The notes beneath the pieces were generated by a model that saw only the letters and a program-made list of their open reading frames with translations, made no database searches and was not told where the DNA came from. DNA of 64,000 nt, taken from assembly GCA_963762435.1 (NCBI GenBank), contig CAVXLN010000025.1:40033-104032 (forward strand), in the 5' to 3' direction. Shown here piece by piece: positions 43,046 through 51,153 of the stretch. A program made the translations under genes and the position numbers. This DNA is from JAXDMU01 sp963762435. Its GTDB lineage: Bacteria > Pseudomonadota > Alphaproteobacteria > ATCC43930 > CGMCC-115725. Numbering within the stretch: position 1 is the stretch's first letter; every line of letters begins with the position of its first letter.

Positions 43046-44443
43046 CTAGTCCGCGAGCGGCGGCGGTGCTACCGGCATGGTGCTTTCAAAGGCGCGGGCG
43101 GCGCGCAGCACGATATCCTCGCGGAAATGCGGGCCGACCAGCTGCAGCCCAGCCGGCAACCCGCCGGCGAGGCCGCAGGGGATCGAGGCGGCCGGATGCT
43201 TCGAGAGATTGAACGGGTGGCTGAACGGCGTCCAGCCGGTCCAGCCGGCGAAGGGGCCGCTGACCGGGGTATCGTGCCCGGCCTCGAAGGCGGTGATCGG
43301 CAGGCTCGGTGTCAGCAGCAGATCGAATTGGTCGAACAGCTTGTTGATCGCGAGCGAGTGGGTTTCGCGCGCCTTGATCGCCGTCAGATATTGCGGCACC
43401 GAGAATTGCCTGCCGTGCTCGGCCATCGCCTGCAAACCCGGATCGATCTCGCGCTGCTGCTCAGGCGTGAATTGATTGAGCAGCGTCGCTGCCCCAGCCA
43501 GCCAATGGATGCCGAACACCTCGGCAATTCCCGGAAGATCGAGCGTAATCGGCTCGATGCGGGCGCCGAGCGCCTCGAAGCGCTGCACCGCCGATGCCAC
43601 GAGCGACGCCACCTCGGGATCGACCTTCTCGCCATTGATCGTGGCGGCGAAGCCGATGCGCCAGCCGGCGACGCCGTCCTCGAGCCCGATCGTCCAGTCG
43701 CGCCCATCATAGGGCAGCGCATAGAAATCGCGGGCGTCGGGCTTGGCGATGGTGTTGAGCATCAAGGCCGCGTCCGTGACGGTGCGCGTCATCGGCCCGA
43801 CATGGGCGACGGCGGCGAAGGGGCTCGACGGATAGGCCGGCACGCGGCCGAAGGAGGGCTTCAGGCCGAAGATCCCGGTGAAGGAGGCCGGAATCCGGAT
43901 CGAGCCGCCACCATCGGTGCCGAGATGAAGGGCGCCCATGCCCAGTGCCGCCGCCACCGCGGCCCCGCCCGACGAGCCGCCGGGCGTGCGGTCCGTGTTC
44001 CACGGGTTGCGGGTGATGCCGGTCAAACGGCTGTCGGTGACGCCTTTCCAGCCGAATTCGGGCGTCGTGGTCTTGCCGATCAGCGTGGCGCCGGCCGCGC
44101 GCAGCCGCGCCACCGACGGTGCATCCTCGGTCCAGGCTTGGTCACGGGATACCAGCACCGAGCCGCGCAGCGTCGGCCAGCTCTCGGCCAGGATCAAATC
44201 CTTGACCGTCGCCGGCACGCCGTCGATCGGCGACAGCGGCTCGCCCTTTTGGTAGCGCGCCTCCAATTCGGCGGCGGCTTTCAGGGCCGAAGCCTCGTCG
44301 AGATGGCAGAAAGCGTTGACCTTGCCGTCGAGGTCGGCGATCCGGGCATAGGCGGCGCGGGCCGCCTCGACCGGCGACAGGCGCTTCAGGCGGAACGCAT
44401 GGGCGAGCTCGGCAGCTGACAGCATTGCAATGTCTTTGCTCAC
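43046..44443 (-). CDS. Amidase (amidase signature family)
   Basis: 465 residues. The Ser-cisSer-Lys triad is visible: Lys81 in IDGVPATVKDLI, Ser157 in TPGGSSGGAAVA and the nucleophile Ser181 in LGTDGGGSIRIPASFTG. The C-terminal part (LPAGLQLVGPHFREDIVLRAA) is typical. The family hydrolyses amides such as those of aryl or aliphatic acids, or acts in transamidation; with no gatB or gatC beside it, a free-standing catabolic amidase is more likely. Cytosolic. Confidence 0.9.
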   Translation of the reverse strand: MSKDIAMLSAAELAHAFRLKRLSPVEAARAAYARIADLDGKVNAFCHLDEASALKAAAELEARYQKGEPLSPIDGVPATVKDLILAESWPTLRGSVLVSRDQAWTEDAPSVARLRAAGATLIGKTTTPEFGWKGVTDSRLTGITRNPWNTDRTPGGSSGGAAVAAALGMGALHLGTDGGGSIRIPASFTGIFGLKPSFGRVPAYPSSPFAAVAHVGPMTRTVTDAALMLNTIAKPDARDFYALPYDGRDWTIGLEDGVAGWRIGFAATINGEKVDPEVASLVASAVQRFEALGARIEPITLDLPGIAEVFGIHWLAGAATLLNQFTPEQQREIDPGLQAMAEHGRQFSVPQYLTAIKARETHSLAINKLFDQFDLLLTPSLPITAFEAGHDTPVSGPFAGWTGWTPFSHPFNLSKHPAASIPCGLAGGLPAGLQLVGPHFREDIVLRAARAFESTMPVAPPPLAD

Positions 44444-44520
44444 TTATTCCTCCCGTTTTACGCACAGTCCGAACATGCCCGGCATGGTGAAATCGGGCAA
44501 GCTGCGTTAGGCTTCCGCCC

Positions 44521-45195
44521 ATGAGCGAGAACCTGAAAACGATTCAGATCATCGATGGCCGCCTAACCGGAAGTTTCGGCTTCTGCCGGGCCATGCCGGC
44601 GGAATTCGCCGAGCTCTTCCCGGGCGAGGGCCAGGATCTCGAGTTCGCCTCCCATATCGTCGACCGGCTCGGCGAGAATGCCACCGAGCTGCTCGGCAAG
44701 GTCATGCAGCGCGGCTTTCAGAAGCAGCTGGTGCGCGGCATCGACGGCACGATTCTGTTCGAGGCGGAGGATCGGCGCGAGTTCCTGCCGCCGACGCTGC
44801 GCGAGCGGGATTGGGCCGAACGGCATCTGAACGAGGCGCAGCAGCGTCTGGCATCCGGCCTCTACATCCAGCCGGATCCGCCCGATGGCGGCTGGCGCAA
44901 CATCCAGGTGATCACCTCGGCGCGCAATTGCATCTTCGGCATCTTCCGTGCCACGCCGCAGGAATTCGCCGGCCTCTTCCCGACTCCGGGCCAGGATATC
45001 GAGGTCGCGGAGGATGTGTTCGACCGGCTCGGCATCGCGCAAGCGGTGCCCTTGCTGACACCGATCTGGCAGAGGCCGATCGCCAAATCCGATGTGGTCG
45101 GCATCCATGGCACGCTGTTTTTCGATTTCCAGCATCGCCGCGAGCAGATCCCGGCCTCCAAGCGCGAGCGCGACCGGGTCAACGGGCTGGTTTAG
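44521..45195 (+). CDS. Unknown protein with two internal repeats
   Basis: 224 residues, not a family I recognise. The two halves are clearly related: CRAMPAEFAELFPGEGQD, then DRLGENA and GIDGTILFEAEDRREFLP in the first match FRATPQEFAGLFPTPGQD, DRLGIAQ and GIHGTLFFDFQHRREQIP in the second, so the gene arose by duplication of a roughly 85-residue unit. No signal peptide or membrane segment is seen. Divergent from the amidase gene. Confidence 0.72.
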   Translation: MSENLKTIQIIDGRLTGSFGFCRAMPAEFAELFPGEGQDLEFASHIVDRLGENATELLGKVMQRGFQKQLVRGIDGTILFEAEDRREFLPPTLRERDWAERHLNEAQQRLASGLYIQPDPPDGGWRNIQVITSARNCIFGIFRATPQEFAGLFPTPGQDIEVAEDVFDRLGIAQAVPLLTPIWQRPIAKSDVVGIHGTLFFDFQHRREQIPASKRERDRVNGLV

Positions 45196-45314
45196 GGGGC
45201 AGGCCTAGCAATCGCCGGCGCAACCCTTCCTTTATATATTCATGGTTAGGATTACTCAAGCGGGTGTCTGTCCACATCGCCTTTGAAAGTGGAGTATCAG
45301 CTGTGGGATATATC

Positions 45315-45578
45315 ATGGATAAACTGAAGGATTGCAGGTGGTTGGGTCCCACATTAATATTTGTGATGGGCATTTCTTTTTTAATACTGGGGTTTTCGGT
45401 ATACCTGTACAATAAATATGCATTATTGCACGGAACTTATGTATATAGCCGAGGGGTATTGCTGGGCAATAACGCTGTGCTCGGCGTCGGAATGTTGGGG
45501 TTTGTGACGGGGGTTTATTTGAGAAATCTTCGGAAGAGAGTAGAGGCGCTCGAAGAGCTGCTTCGTAAGGCGAAATAG
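45315..45578 (+). CDS. Small membrane protein in an AT-rich patch
   Basis: 87 residues with two transmembrane stretches (TLIFVMGISFLILGFSVYLY and LGVGMLGFVTGVYL) and a charged C-terminal helix (RNLRKRVEALEELLRKAK). No family recognised. The bases around it, about 45,200-45,480, are far more AT-rich than the surrounding genes, with codons such as TTA, ATA and AAT that are otherwise rare here, so it may be acquired. ATG 45315 is chosen; in-frame GTGs lie upstream. Confidence 0.6.
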   Translation: MDKLKDCRWLGPTLIFVMGISFLILGFSVYLYNKYALLHGTYVYSRGVLLGNNAVLGVGMLGFVTGVYLRNLRKRVEALEELLRKAK

Positions 45579-45581
45579 AGG

Positions 45582-47060
45582 CTACGGCGCCGGTGCCGGC
45601 ACCGCCTGCGCCACGGCGGCGAAGCTCAAGGGCGGCAGGCTCGAGATGCAGGACCGGTCCGGCGGCTGATAGGGCGACCGGAAGAAGCGCCAGACCAGGA
45701 TCGCCCCGCACAAGCTCGAGGATTGCACGCCGTGGGCGACGCCCGGCAGCTCGAGCGCCACGGCGGACCGGCCGATCGCACGCGCGGCGGCGCGGCCGAA
45801 GAGCGGCGGGGTGATCGGATCGAGCCCGCCTTCGAGCACCAGAACGGGCATGCGCGCGCCCTCGGGCAGCTCGGGCTCGGGCCCCGCCACCGGCCAGCCT
45901 CGGCAGATATCGCCGCCGGCGGAGAGTAGATCGATCAGGCTGGGCGGCACCTCGCCGGCCGCGCGATAGGGCCGGTCGCGGCATTGCACGGCCAGGATGG
46001 CGCCCAGATTCTGTTCGCCGAACCAGCGCAGGATGCCCGCGAAGAGCGGGGCCGGGACAGCACCGGACCCGTCATGCACCGCGCGGATCACCAGCGGCAG
46101 GACGCTCCAGCCACCGCGTTCATAGAGGGTGAGGAAACTCAATATCTCGAATTCCGGCGCCCCCAGCATCAGCTGGTTGCCGGGCAGGCCGAGCGAAGCC
46201 GGCAGCGGTACGGCGAGCGGCGCCTCGTCCAGCCGGCGCAGCGTATCGGCATAGAGCCGGTCGAGGGCCGGATATGCTGAATTGCAGGGGGCGTCGGCGG
46301 CGCAGAGCTGGAACAGCCGCTGGAGCGACGCCTCGAAACTCTGCTTGCGCGTCACCGGCAGCGGCTCGGGCGGATAGGCCGAATCGAGCACCATCGCCCG
46401 GATCCGCCGCGGATAGCGCGCGGCCAAAGTCATGGCGACGGTGGTCCCGTAGGAGACGCCATAGACGTTCCAATCATCGAGATCGAGCGCCTTGCGCACC
46501 CGATCCATATCCTCGGCGGTGACATCAGTGCCGAAGAAGGCCTCGGCATGGGCTGCCAGGATCTCGTCGCGGCAGGCGGCATAGGCGGCTCTGAAGCCCT
46601 GGCTGAGCGTCAGCGCCGGACCGCCTCGGGCCAGCACGTCCATCATCGCCTTGGTGCCGCCGCGGCAAAACATCGGCTCCGAGCGCCCGGTGCCGCGCTG
46701 ATCGACCAGGATCAGGTCGCGCCGCGGCGCCAGGATCTGGTGCAGCAGGTAATCGGCATGATCGAGCAGCGGAAAGCCCGGCCCGCCTTGGATATAGAGC
46801 ACCGGGTCACGGAGCGGCGGATCGTCCGGCCGCGACAGGATCGCGACACTTAGATTGAGGTTACCCAGCTCCGGCTGATCATAGCGCTTGGGCACGGCCA
46901 CCGTGCCGCAGCGCAGCCGGCTCGCGGCCTCGGCCGGGATATCGGGCAGCGCGCAGGGCGCGGGGCGGAATTCCGGTGCCGGCTCGGCGGATGCGGCGCA
47001 TGCCAGGAGGGCGGCGAGGCCCAGCCCGATCATCCCATCCCTGATTGAGCGCCTTGCCAT
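45582..47060 (-). CDS. Secreted alpha/beta hydrolase with TAP-like C-terminus
   Basis: 492 residues with a signal peptide (MIGLGLAALLACAASA). PVLYIQGGPGFPLL is the oxyanion loop, LILVDQRGTGRSEP precedes the cap, and the nucleophile elbow is VYGVSYGTTVAMTLA. Later LVLEGGLDPITPP and ELPGVAHGVQSSSLCG carry the Asp and His. This is the prolyl-aminopeptidase / tripeptidyl-aminopeptidase type (SlpD/E-like). GAGAGGAA lies just before ATG 47060, which is preferred to the longer frame. Expected to act on peptides outside the cytosol. Confidence 0.86.
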   Translation of the reverse strand: MARRSIRDGMIGLGLAALLACAASAEPAPEFRPAPCALPDIPAEAASRLRCGTVAVPKRYDQPELGNLNLSVAILSRPDDPPLRDPVLYIQGGPGFPLLDHADYLLHQILAPRRDLILVDQRGTGRSEPMFCRGGTKAMMDVLARGGPALTLSQGFRAAYAACRDEILAAHAEAFFGTDVTAEDMDRVRKALDLDDWNVYGVSYGTTVAMTLAARYPRRIRAMVLDSAYPPEPLPVTRKQSFEASLQRLFQLCAADAPCNSAYPALDRLYADTLRRLDEAPLAVPLPASLGLPGNQLMLGAPEFEILSFLTLYERGGWSVLPLVIRAVHDGSGAVPAPLFAGILRWFGEQNLGAILAVQCRDRPYRAAGEVPPSLIDLLSAGGDICRGWPVAGPEPELPEGARMPVLVLEGGLDPITPPLFGRAAARAIGRSAVALELPGVAHGVQSSSLCGAILVWRFFRSPYQPPDRSCISSLPPLSFAAVAQAVPAPAP

Positions 47061-47215
47061 TTCCTCTCCCCAGCCCGGCGCGAGCATGCGGCGAGCCTGC
47101 GAACCAGGGCAAGTGCGGGAATGCCGCGAGCCTCGTGAATTGGTAGGAATGGCGCCGGAAGGGCTTTGCGGCCGGCCTCGAATCGCGCCATATGAGGCCG
47201 ATCGAAGGGGGCGGC

Positions 47216-47945
47216 ATGGCATTCGGATCGGGCAGGGCGGGTCGGCGGGTCGCTGTCCTGCCAATCTTCGTCTTTCTCGCGGCGAGCCCTGCGGCCTATG
47301 CCCAGAAGAGCCTGCATCTGGTCAACCGGCCCGATTTCATCGCCGAGGACACGATCCAGGATTTCGAGGCCGAGACCGGCATCCACGTCACCTACGACAC
47401 TTACGCCACCGACGAGGCGCTGCTGCGGGCACTGCGCGCCGGCAACAAGCAGGGCTGGGATCTGGTCGTGCTCGACATCGTGCCGGTGTTCGCGCGCATC
47501 GCCGACGAGAATCTGCTGCTGCCGGTCAAGAGCGATCAGCTGTCGAACTACGGCAATCTCGATCCCGAGATCCTCCACGCCGTGGCCGATTATGATCCGG
47601 GCAACCAATATACCGTGCCCTATCTCTGGGGCACTTCCGGCCTCGCCCTCAACAAGGCCAAGCTGCAGGTGGCGGTGCCGGATGCGCCGCTCAACAGCCT
47701 GGCCCTCGTCTTCGATCCGGCGCTGGCCGCCCGCGTGGCGCAATGCGGCGTCGCCATGGCCGATACGCCGGAAGAGGCGGTGCCGGCAGCCCTCTCCTCT
47801 TTGGGCCTCGATCCCACATCCGATGACGAGCGCTCGCTCGCCCGCGCCCAGGATCTTCTCAACAAGCTCAAGCCGATCGTGAAGCGGCTGCCGATCAATG
47901 ATTTCATCGACCAGCTCGCGGCCGGCAAGATCTGCGCCGGCTTCG
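47216..47945 (+). CDS. Spermidine/putrescine-type ABC substrate-binding protein, 3' end lost
   Basis: The first 243 residues are a normal PotD/PotF-type binding protein: signal peptide (VAVLPIFVFLAASPAAYA), DFEAETGIHVTYDTYATDEALL, WDLVVLDIVPVFARI, GNLDPEILHAVADYDPGNQY and VPYLWGTSGLALNKAK, ending at DFIDQLAAGKICAGFG. The usual YSGDV and the last roughly 110 residues are missing. Instead the frame runs on into VFVSTSGLGGTGTPASPLTT, the start of a different protein. ATG 47216 has GAAGGGG upstream. A true transporter would need membrane and ATPase genes beyond the cut. The truncation is ascribed to a join between two genomes. Confidence 0.85.
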
Positions 47946-47960
47946 GTGGCGTCTTCGTCT
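47940..47960. other. Join between alphaproteobacterial and myxobacterial sequence
   Basis: Around GGCTTCGGTGGCGTCTTC the protein family, codon use, GC content and indel density all change. Left of it is a PotD-like gene in an intact alphaproteobacterial context; right of it is a glycine-rich myxobacterial gene. No insertion sequence, tRNA or repeat marks the edge. Interpreted as an assembly chimera. Confidence 0.8.
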
Positions 47961-49227
47961 CCACCTCGGGGCTCGGCGGCACCGGCACCCCGGCGAGCCC
48001 GCTCACGACCCTCCAGACCGCCGTGGACGCCGCGGCCGCGCCGGGCGGCGGGGGGCCGTGTCTACGTCTGCGCGGGCGCGTTCGCCGGCGCGGTGCAGAT
48101 CCCCTCGGGCATCACCCTCTACGGCGGGCTCGCCTGCGATGGCACGTGGGCCCCCGGCGCCGGGCAGACCGCGATCACCCGCGGACGCCGGCGTCGTCCC
48201 GGTGAGCCTCGGCGCGGGCCTCGAGGTGACGTCGCTCTTCGACGTCGCGGTGACCGCCCCGAGCGCGACCGCGCCCGGCGGCTCGTCCATCGCGATGGTC
48301 GCGAACGGCGCCACCGTCGCGCTGGTGCGCTGTGTCCTCACCGCGGGCGACGGCGCGGACGGCGCGGACGGCGTCGACGGCGGCGCCCAGAGCAGCGCCG
48401 CGCAGATGGGCAGCGCCGGCGCGACCGCGTGCGGGAACATGACCGCAGAGCCCCAGCCCCCCCTCGGCGGCATGGGAGGGACCAACGCCTGCAGCGGCGT
48501 GACGACGCTCGGCGGCCCGGGCGGCTACGGCGGCCTGGCCCCGAACGGCGTCGGCCAGCCGGCCAGGCCGGCCGACCTCGGCAGCGGCGCCGCGTCCGGG
48601 ATGGCGGCAACGCCGGTGCGATGGGAGAGCCGGGCAACGGGGGCACGTTGATGGGGCAGCTCTCGCCGAGCGGCTTCCAGGGTGCCGCCGGCGGGACCGG
48701 CGCAATCGGCGCCAACGGCGTGAGCGGCGGCGGCGGCGGCGGCTCGAAGGCGGGCCTGAGCTGCAACGGCGCGGGCGGCGGCGCCGGCGGCGCCGGAGGG
48801 TGCGGCGGTCAGCCCGGCACCGGCGGCCAGGCCGGCGGCGCGAGCATCGCGCTCGTGAGCCTCGGATCGACGATCACGCTCACCACCGTGACGCTGACCG
48901 CCGGTAACGGCGGGCACGGCGGGAACGGCGGCGACGCTCAGTTCGGCCAGCCCGGCGGCGCGGGCGGCACCGGCGGCCCGGCCGCGGGCGGTGTCGCCGG
49001 CGGGGATTGGCGGCGGGGTCGGCGGCGACGGTGGCCACGGCGGCCCCGGAGGCGGGGGCGCAGGCGGGCACGCGCTCGGCGTGGCGTTCATGGGCGCGGC
49101 GCCGGTCGGTGCGTTCCAGATCGTGCTCGCCGGCAACGCCGGCCTCGGAGGCACGGGCGGGACCGACGGGATCGCCGACGGCGGCGACGGCACCGACGGG
49201 CAGCGCGTGAACACGCTGGCGTTCTAA
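47943..49227 (+). pseudogene. Glycine-rich surface protein (PGRS-like), 5' end missing, frameshifted
   Basis: Read across frames it starts GVFVSTSGLGGTGTPASPL and TLQTAVDAAA, like DUF1565-type repeats of myxobacterial surface proteins, then VYVCAGAFAGAVQIPSGITL and YGGLACDGTWAP, a beta-helix-like unit, and ends in about 200 residues of GGxGGxGG repeats (GGAGGCGGQPGTGGQAGG and similar) with stop after RVNTLAF. The frame changes near 48053, 48180, 48600 and 49010, always in G- or C-rich runs. The start codon and export signal lie left of the join and are lost. Probably an extracellular repeat protein. Confidence 0.65.
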
Positions 49228-49470
49228 TCCGCGACGGCGCAGCCAGCCGCTCGTCTGGAGACACCCGCCGCCGGTGTCTCTGGACGCGCCATCCGGGCGC
49301 GTTTCCGGAGGGAGGTGCGGCGCGCACGGTGCGTCCACCATCGCACACTGCGCCCCAGGGTGCGCGCTTCTCCCACCCGCCCTGCCGCTCCCGTTCTCGT
49401 CCGTCGACACCTGCGGGAGAGCCTGGCCGGCGTCGCGGCGCCACGACATAATCGGGTGAGGAGGCGTCCC

Positions 49471-50321
49471 ATGACCTTGTCCGCGGTGCTCCCGTCCCGT
49501 CCGGCACGTCAGAGGGCGCGCCGGTCGAGCCCTACCCCCGAGCCGCGCAACCTCCGCTTCGACCTCGCCGACGTCCCGCGCTACTGGCACGGCGAGCGGC
49601 GCAGCCTCTCGCTCTTCTTCGACAACCTGTCCCTCTTCTTCCCGGAGGGCGAGCGCTTCTTCGTGCGAGCGTGAAGCGCTACCGGACGCGCCTCGACGAC
49701 GCCGCGCTCCAGCGCGACGTGGCCGCTTTCAGCGCGCAGGAGGGCATCCACGGCCGCGAGCACGAGCGCTACAACGAGATGTTGCGCGCCCAGGGCTTCC
49801 CGGTCGAGGCGATGGAGCGGCGCGTCGCCGCGCTCCTCGCGTTCGGGCGGCGCGTCCTCCCGCCCCGCGTGCAGCTCGGCGTCACCTGCGCCCTGGAGCA
49901 CTACACGGCGGCGCTGGGCGAGGGCCTGCTCCGCGACGCGCGCGTGCTCGACGGCGCGCACCCCGCCATGGCCGCGCTGTGGCGCTGGCACGCGGCGGAG
50001 GAGATCGAGCACAAGAGCGTGGCCTTCGACGTCTTCGAGGCCGCGGGCGGCACCTACCCGGAGCGCGCCGTCGCCATGCTGATCGCCTCGGCGTTCTTCT
50101 GGGCCAAGGTCGCGGAGCAGCAGGCGCGGATGATGCGCGCCGACGGCCTCCTGCTCTCGGCGAGCGAGTGGCGGGCCCTCTTCCGCTTCCTCTTCGTCGA
50201 GCCGGGCGGCCTCGTCGACGTGGCCCGCGCGGCCGCCGACTACCTGCGGCCGGGCTTCCACCCGTGCGACCGCGACGACGGGGATCTCCTGGCAGGTTGG
50301 CGGCGCGGGCTCGGGCCCTGA
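49471..50321 (+). CDS. Metal-dependent hydrolase (PF10118-like), one frameshift
   Basis: Read as one protein of about 283 residues. The first part has RNLRFDLADVPRYWHGE and LFFDNLSLFFPEGERFFVR; a single missing base near 49671 moves the frame to SVKRYRTRLDDAALQRDVAA, FSAQEGIHGREHERYNEML, LEHYTAALGE and WRWHAAEEIEHKSVAFDVFE. Glu and His residues in these last motifs form the likely di-metal site. This matches the family annotated as predicted metal-dependent hydrolase. GGTGAGGAGG precedes ATG 49471. Substrate unknown. Confidence 0.8.
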
Positions 50322-50888
50322 GGCGCCGCCGGAGACGCCACCCCCAACCCCCCATCCCCGACGCCTTCAGAACCGCGCGTGAGAGGGTGTCTCGAAGACT
50401 GAACGCGCCTGGTGTGCCCCGTGCTGAAGAGGATGTCCCAGGAGAGCTGGACCATCCACGAGGTGCTCACGGCGTGCGAAGGCAACCGCCACGCCTTCCG
50501 AACCGCGCGCGTGAGCGAGCGGCACGAGGTGCTCACGGCGTGCGAAGGCAACCGCCACGCCTTCCGAACCGCGCGCGTGAGAGGGTGTCTCAAAACCGAA
50601 TGCGCCTGGTGTGCCCCGTGCTGAAGCACGGGGCAGGAAAGCGCGGCCAAGCCCGGCGGAGCCGGGCTGAGAGGGGCCTCGCCGCGTCTGCCTTCAGCAC
50701 GGCGCGCGCGATGTCAGACCAGCGCTTCCCGATGGCGCCGTTCCCCGTCCCCGCGTACGGTGCCCCCAACGCCGCCCGGCCGCGCGACAACGCGACGAGG
50801 TCAGAGCCTCCTGACACGTCGGGTCGAGCCGCACCCCCGCCCGGGTAGGGGCGACCCGCAGGTCGCCCCTACGTCGGCGCTGGGACGG
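50322..50888. repeat. Non-coding interval with tandem and palindromic repeats
   Basis: No credible gene in these 567 bp. A 57-base unit (CGAGGTGCTCACGGCGTGCG...GTGAG) occurs twice, at 50459-50515 and 50525-50581, spaced 66 bases. Around it, near-copies of a block containing GAGAGGGTGTCT and CCTGGTGTGCCCCGTGCTGA lie at 50364-50427 and 50561-50625. A compound palindrome at 50611-50676 (GCCCCGTG-N-CACGGGGC followed by AGCCCGGC-GGA-GCCGGGCT) recurs at 51457-51519 and, inverted, at 51611-51673. Confidence 0.75.
50845..50872. terminator. Perfect 12-bp hairpin downstream of the small minus-strand gene
   Basis: GTAGGGGCGACC, loop CGCA, GGTCGCCCCTAC. It lies 17 bases beyond the stop of the gene at 50889-51153, on that gene's 3' side. 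There is no T tract. The GTAGGGGCGACC form is a widespread dispersed palindrome in large GC-rich genomes, so it may be a repeat serving as a terminator. Confidence 0.55.
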
Positions 50889-51153
50889 TCAGTGCACGGG
50901 CGGGATCAGCGCTTCGAGCACGCCGCGGAGGTGCTCGATCATAGAGGCCACCTGGTCGCGCGACGCACGGTACATCTCGACGTGCTTCACGTGGCCGAGC
51001 TCCCGGTCACGCCGCGGCTTGAGGCAGTCGACGGTGATGGCGTGGCCGTCGTCGAGCGCGACGCGCAGGTCGACGAGCCAGCGGCGGAGGGTGGCCGGAT
51101 CGGTGAGATCGATGGGAGGCGGAGGCGGAGGCGGAGGCGGAGGGCTGGCTCAT
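50889..51153 (-). CDS. Small conserved-looking protein, frameshifted in a hexanucleotide repeat
   Basis: From the stop at 50889-50891 a clean frame of about 75 residues runs upstream: PIDLTDPATLRRWLVDLRVA, LDDGHAITVDCLKPRRDREL and HVKHVEMYRASRDQVASMIE, a compact mixed alpha/beta protein with no recognised family. The likely start, ATG 51153 (MSQPS), is in another frame, and between them lies (GGAGGC)4-GGAGGG at 51115-51144 encoding Pro or Ser/Ala. An indel in or near the repeat has separated start and body. Real gene likely, function unknown. Confidence 0.5.

Noticed and set aside
44811..45578. A 255-residue frame joining the end of the duplicated-domain gene to the small membrane protein
   Set aside because: The first 150 residues are a shifted reading of the upstream gene; only the part from 45315 has sensible composition and membrane segments.
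47192..48205. A 337-residue open frame spanning the join that would be a binding protein fused to a Gly-rich protein
   Set aside because: The two parts belong to unrelated families and to different genomic backgrounds, and the second part leaves its true frame near 48053. Treated as a chimera, not a natural fusion.
47898..49451. A 517-residue open frame over the Gly-rich gene
   Set aside because: Only its middle part is the true frame; both ends are Arg/Pro-rich translation of shifted sequence. The real reading changes frame several times.
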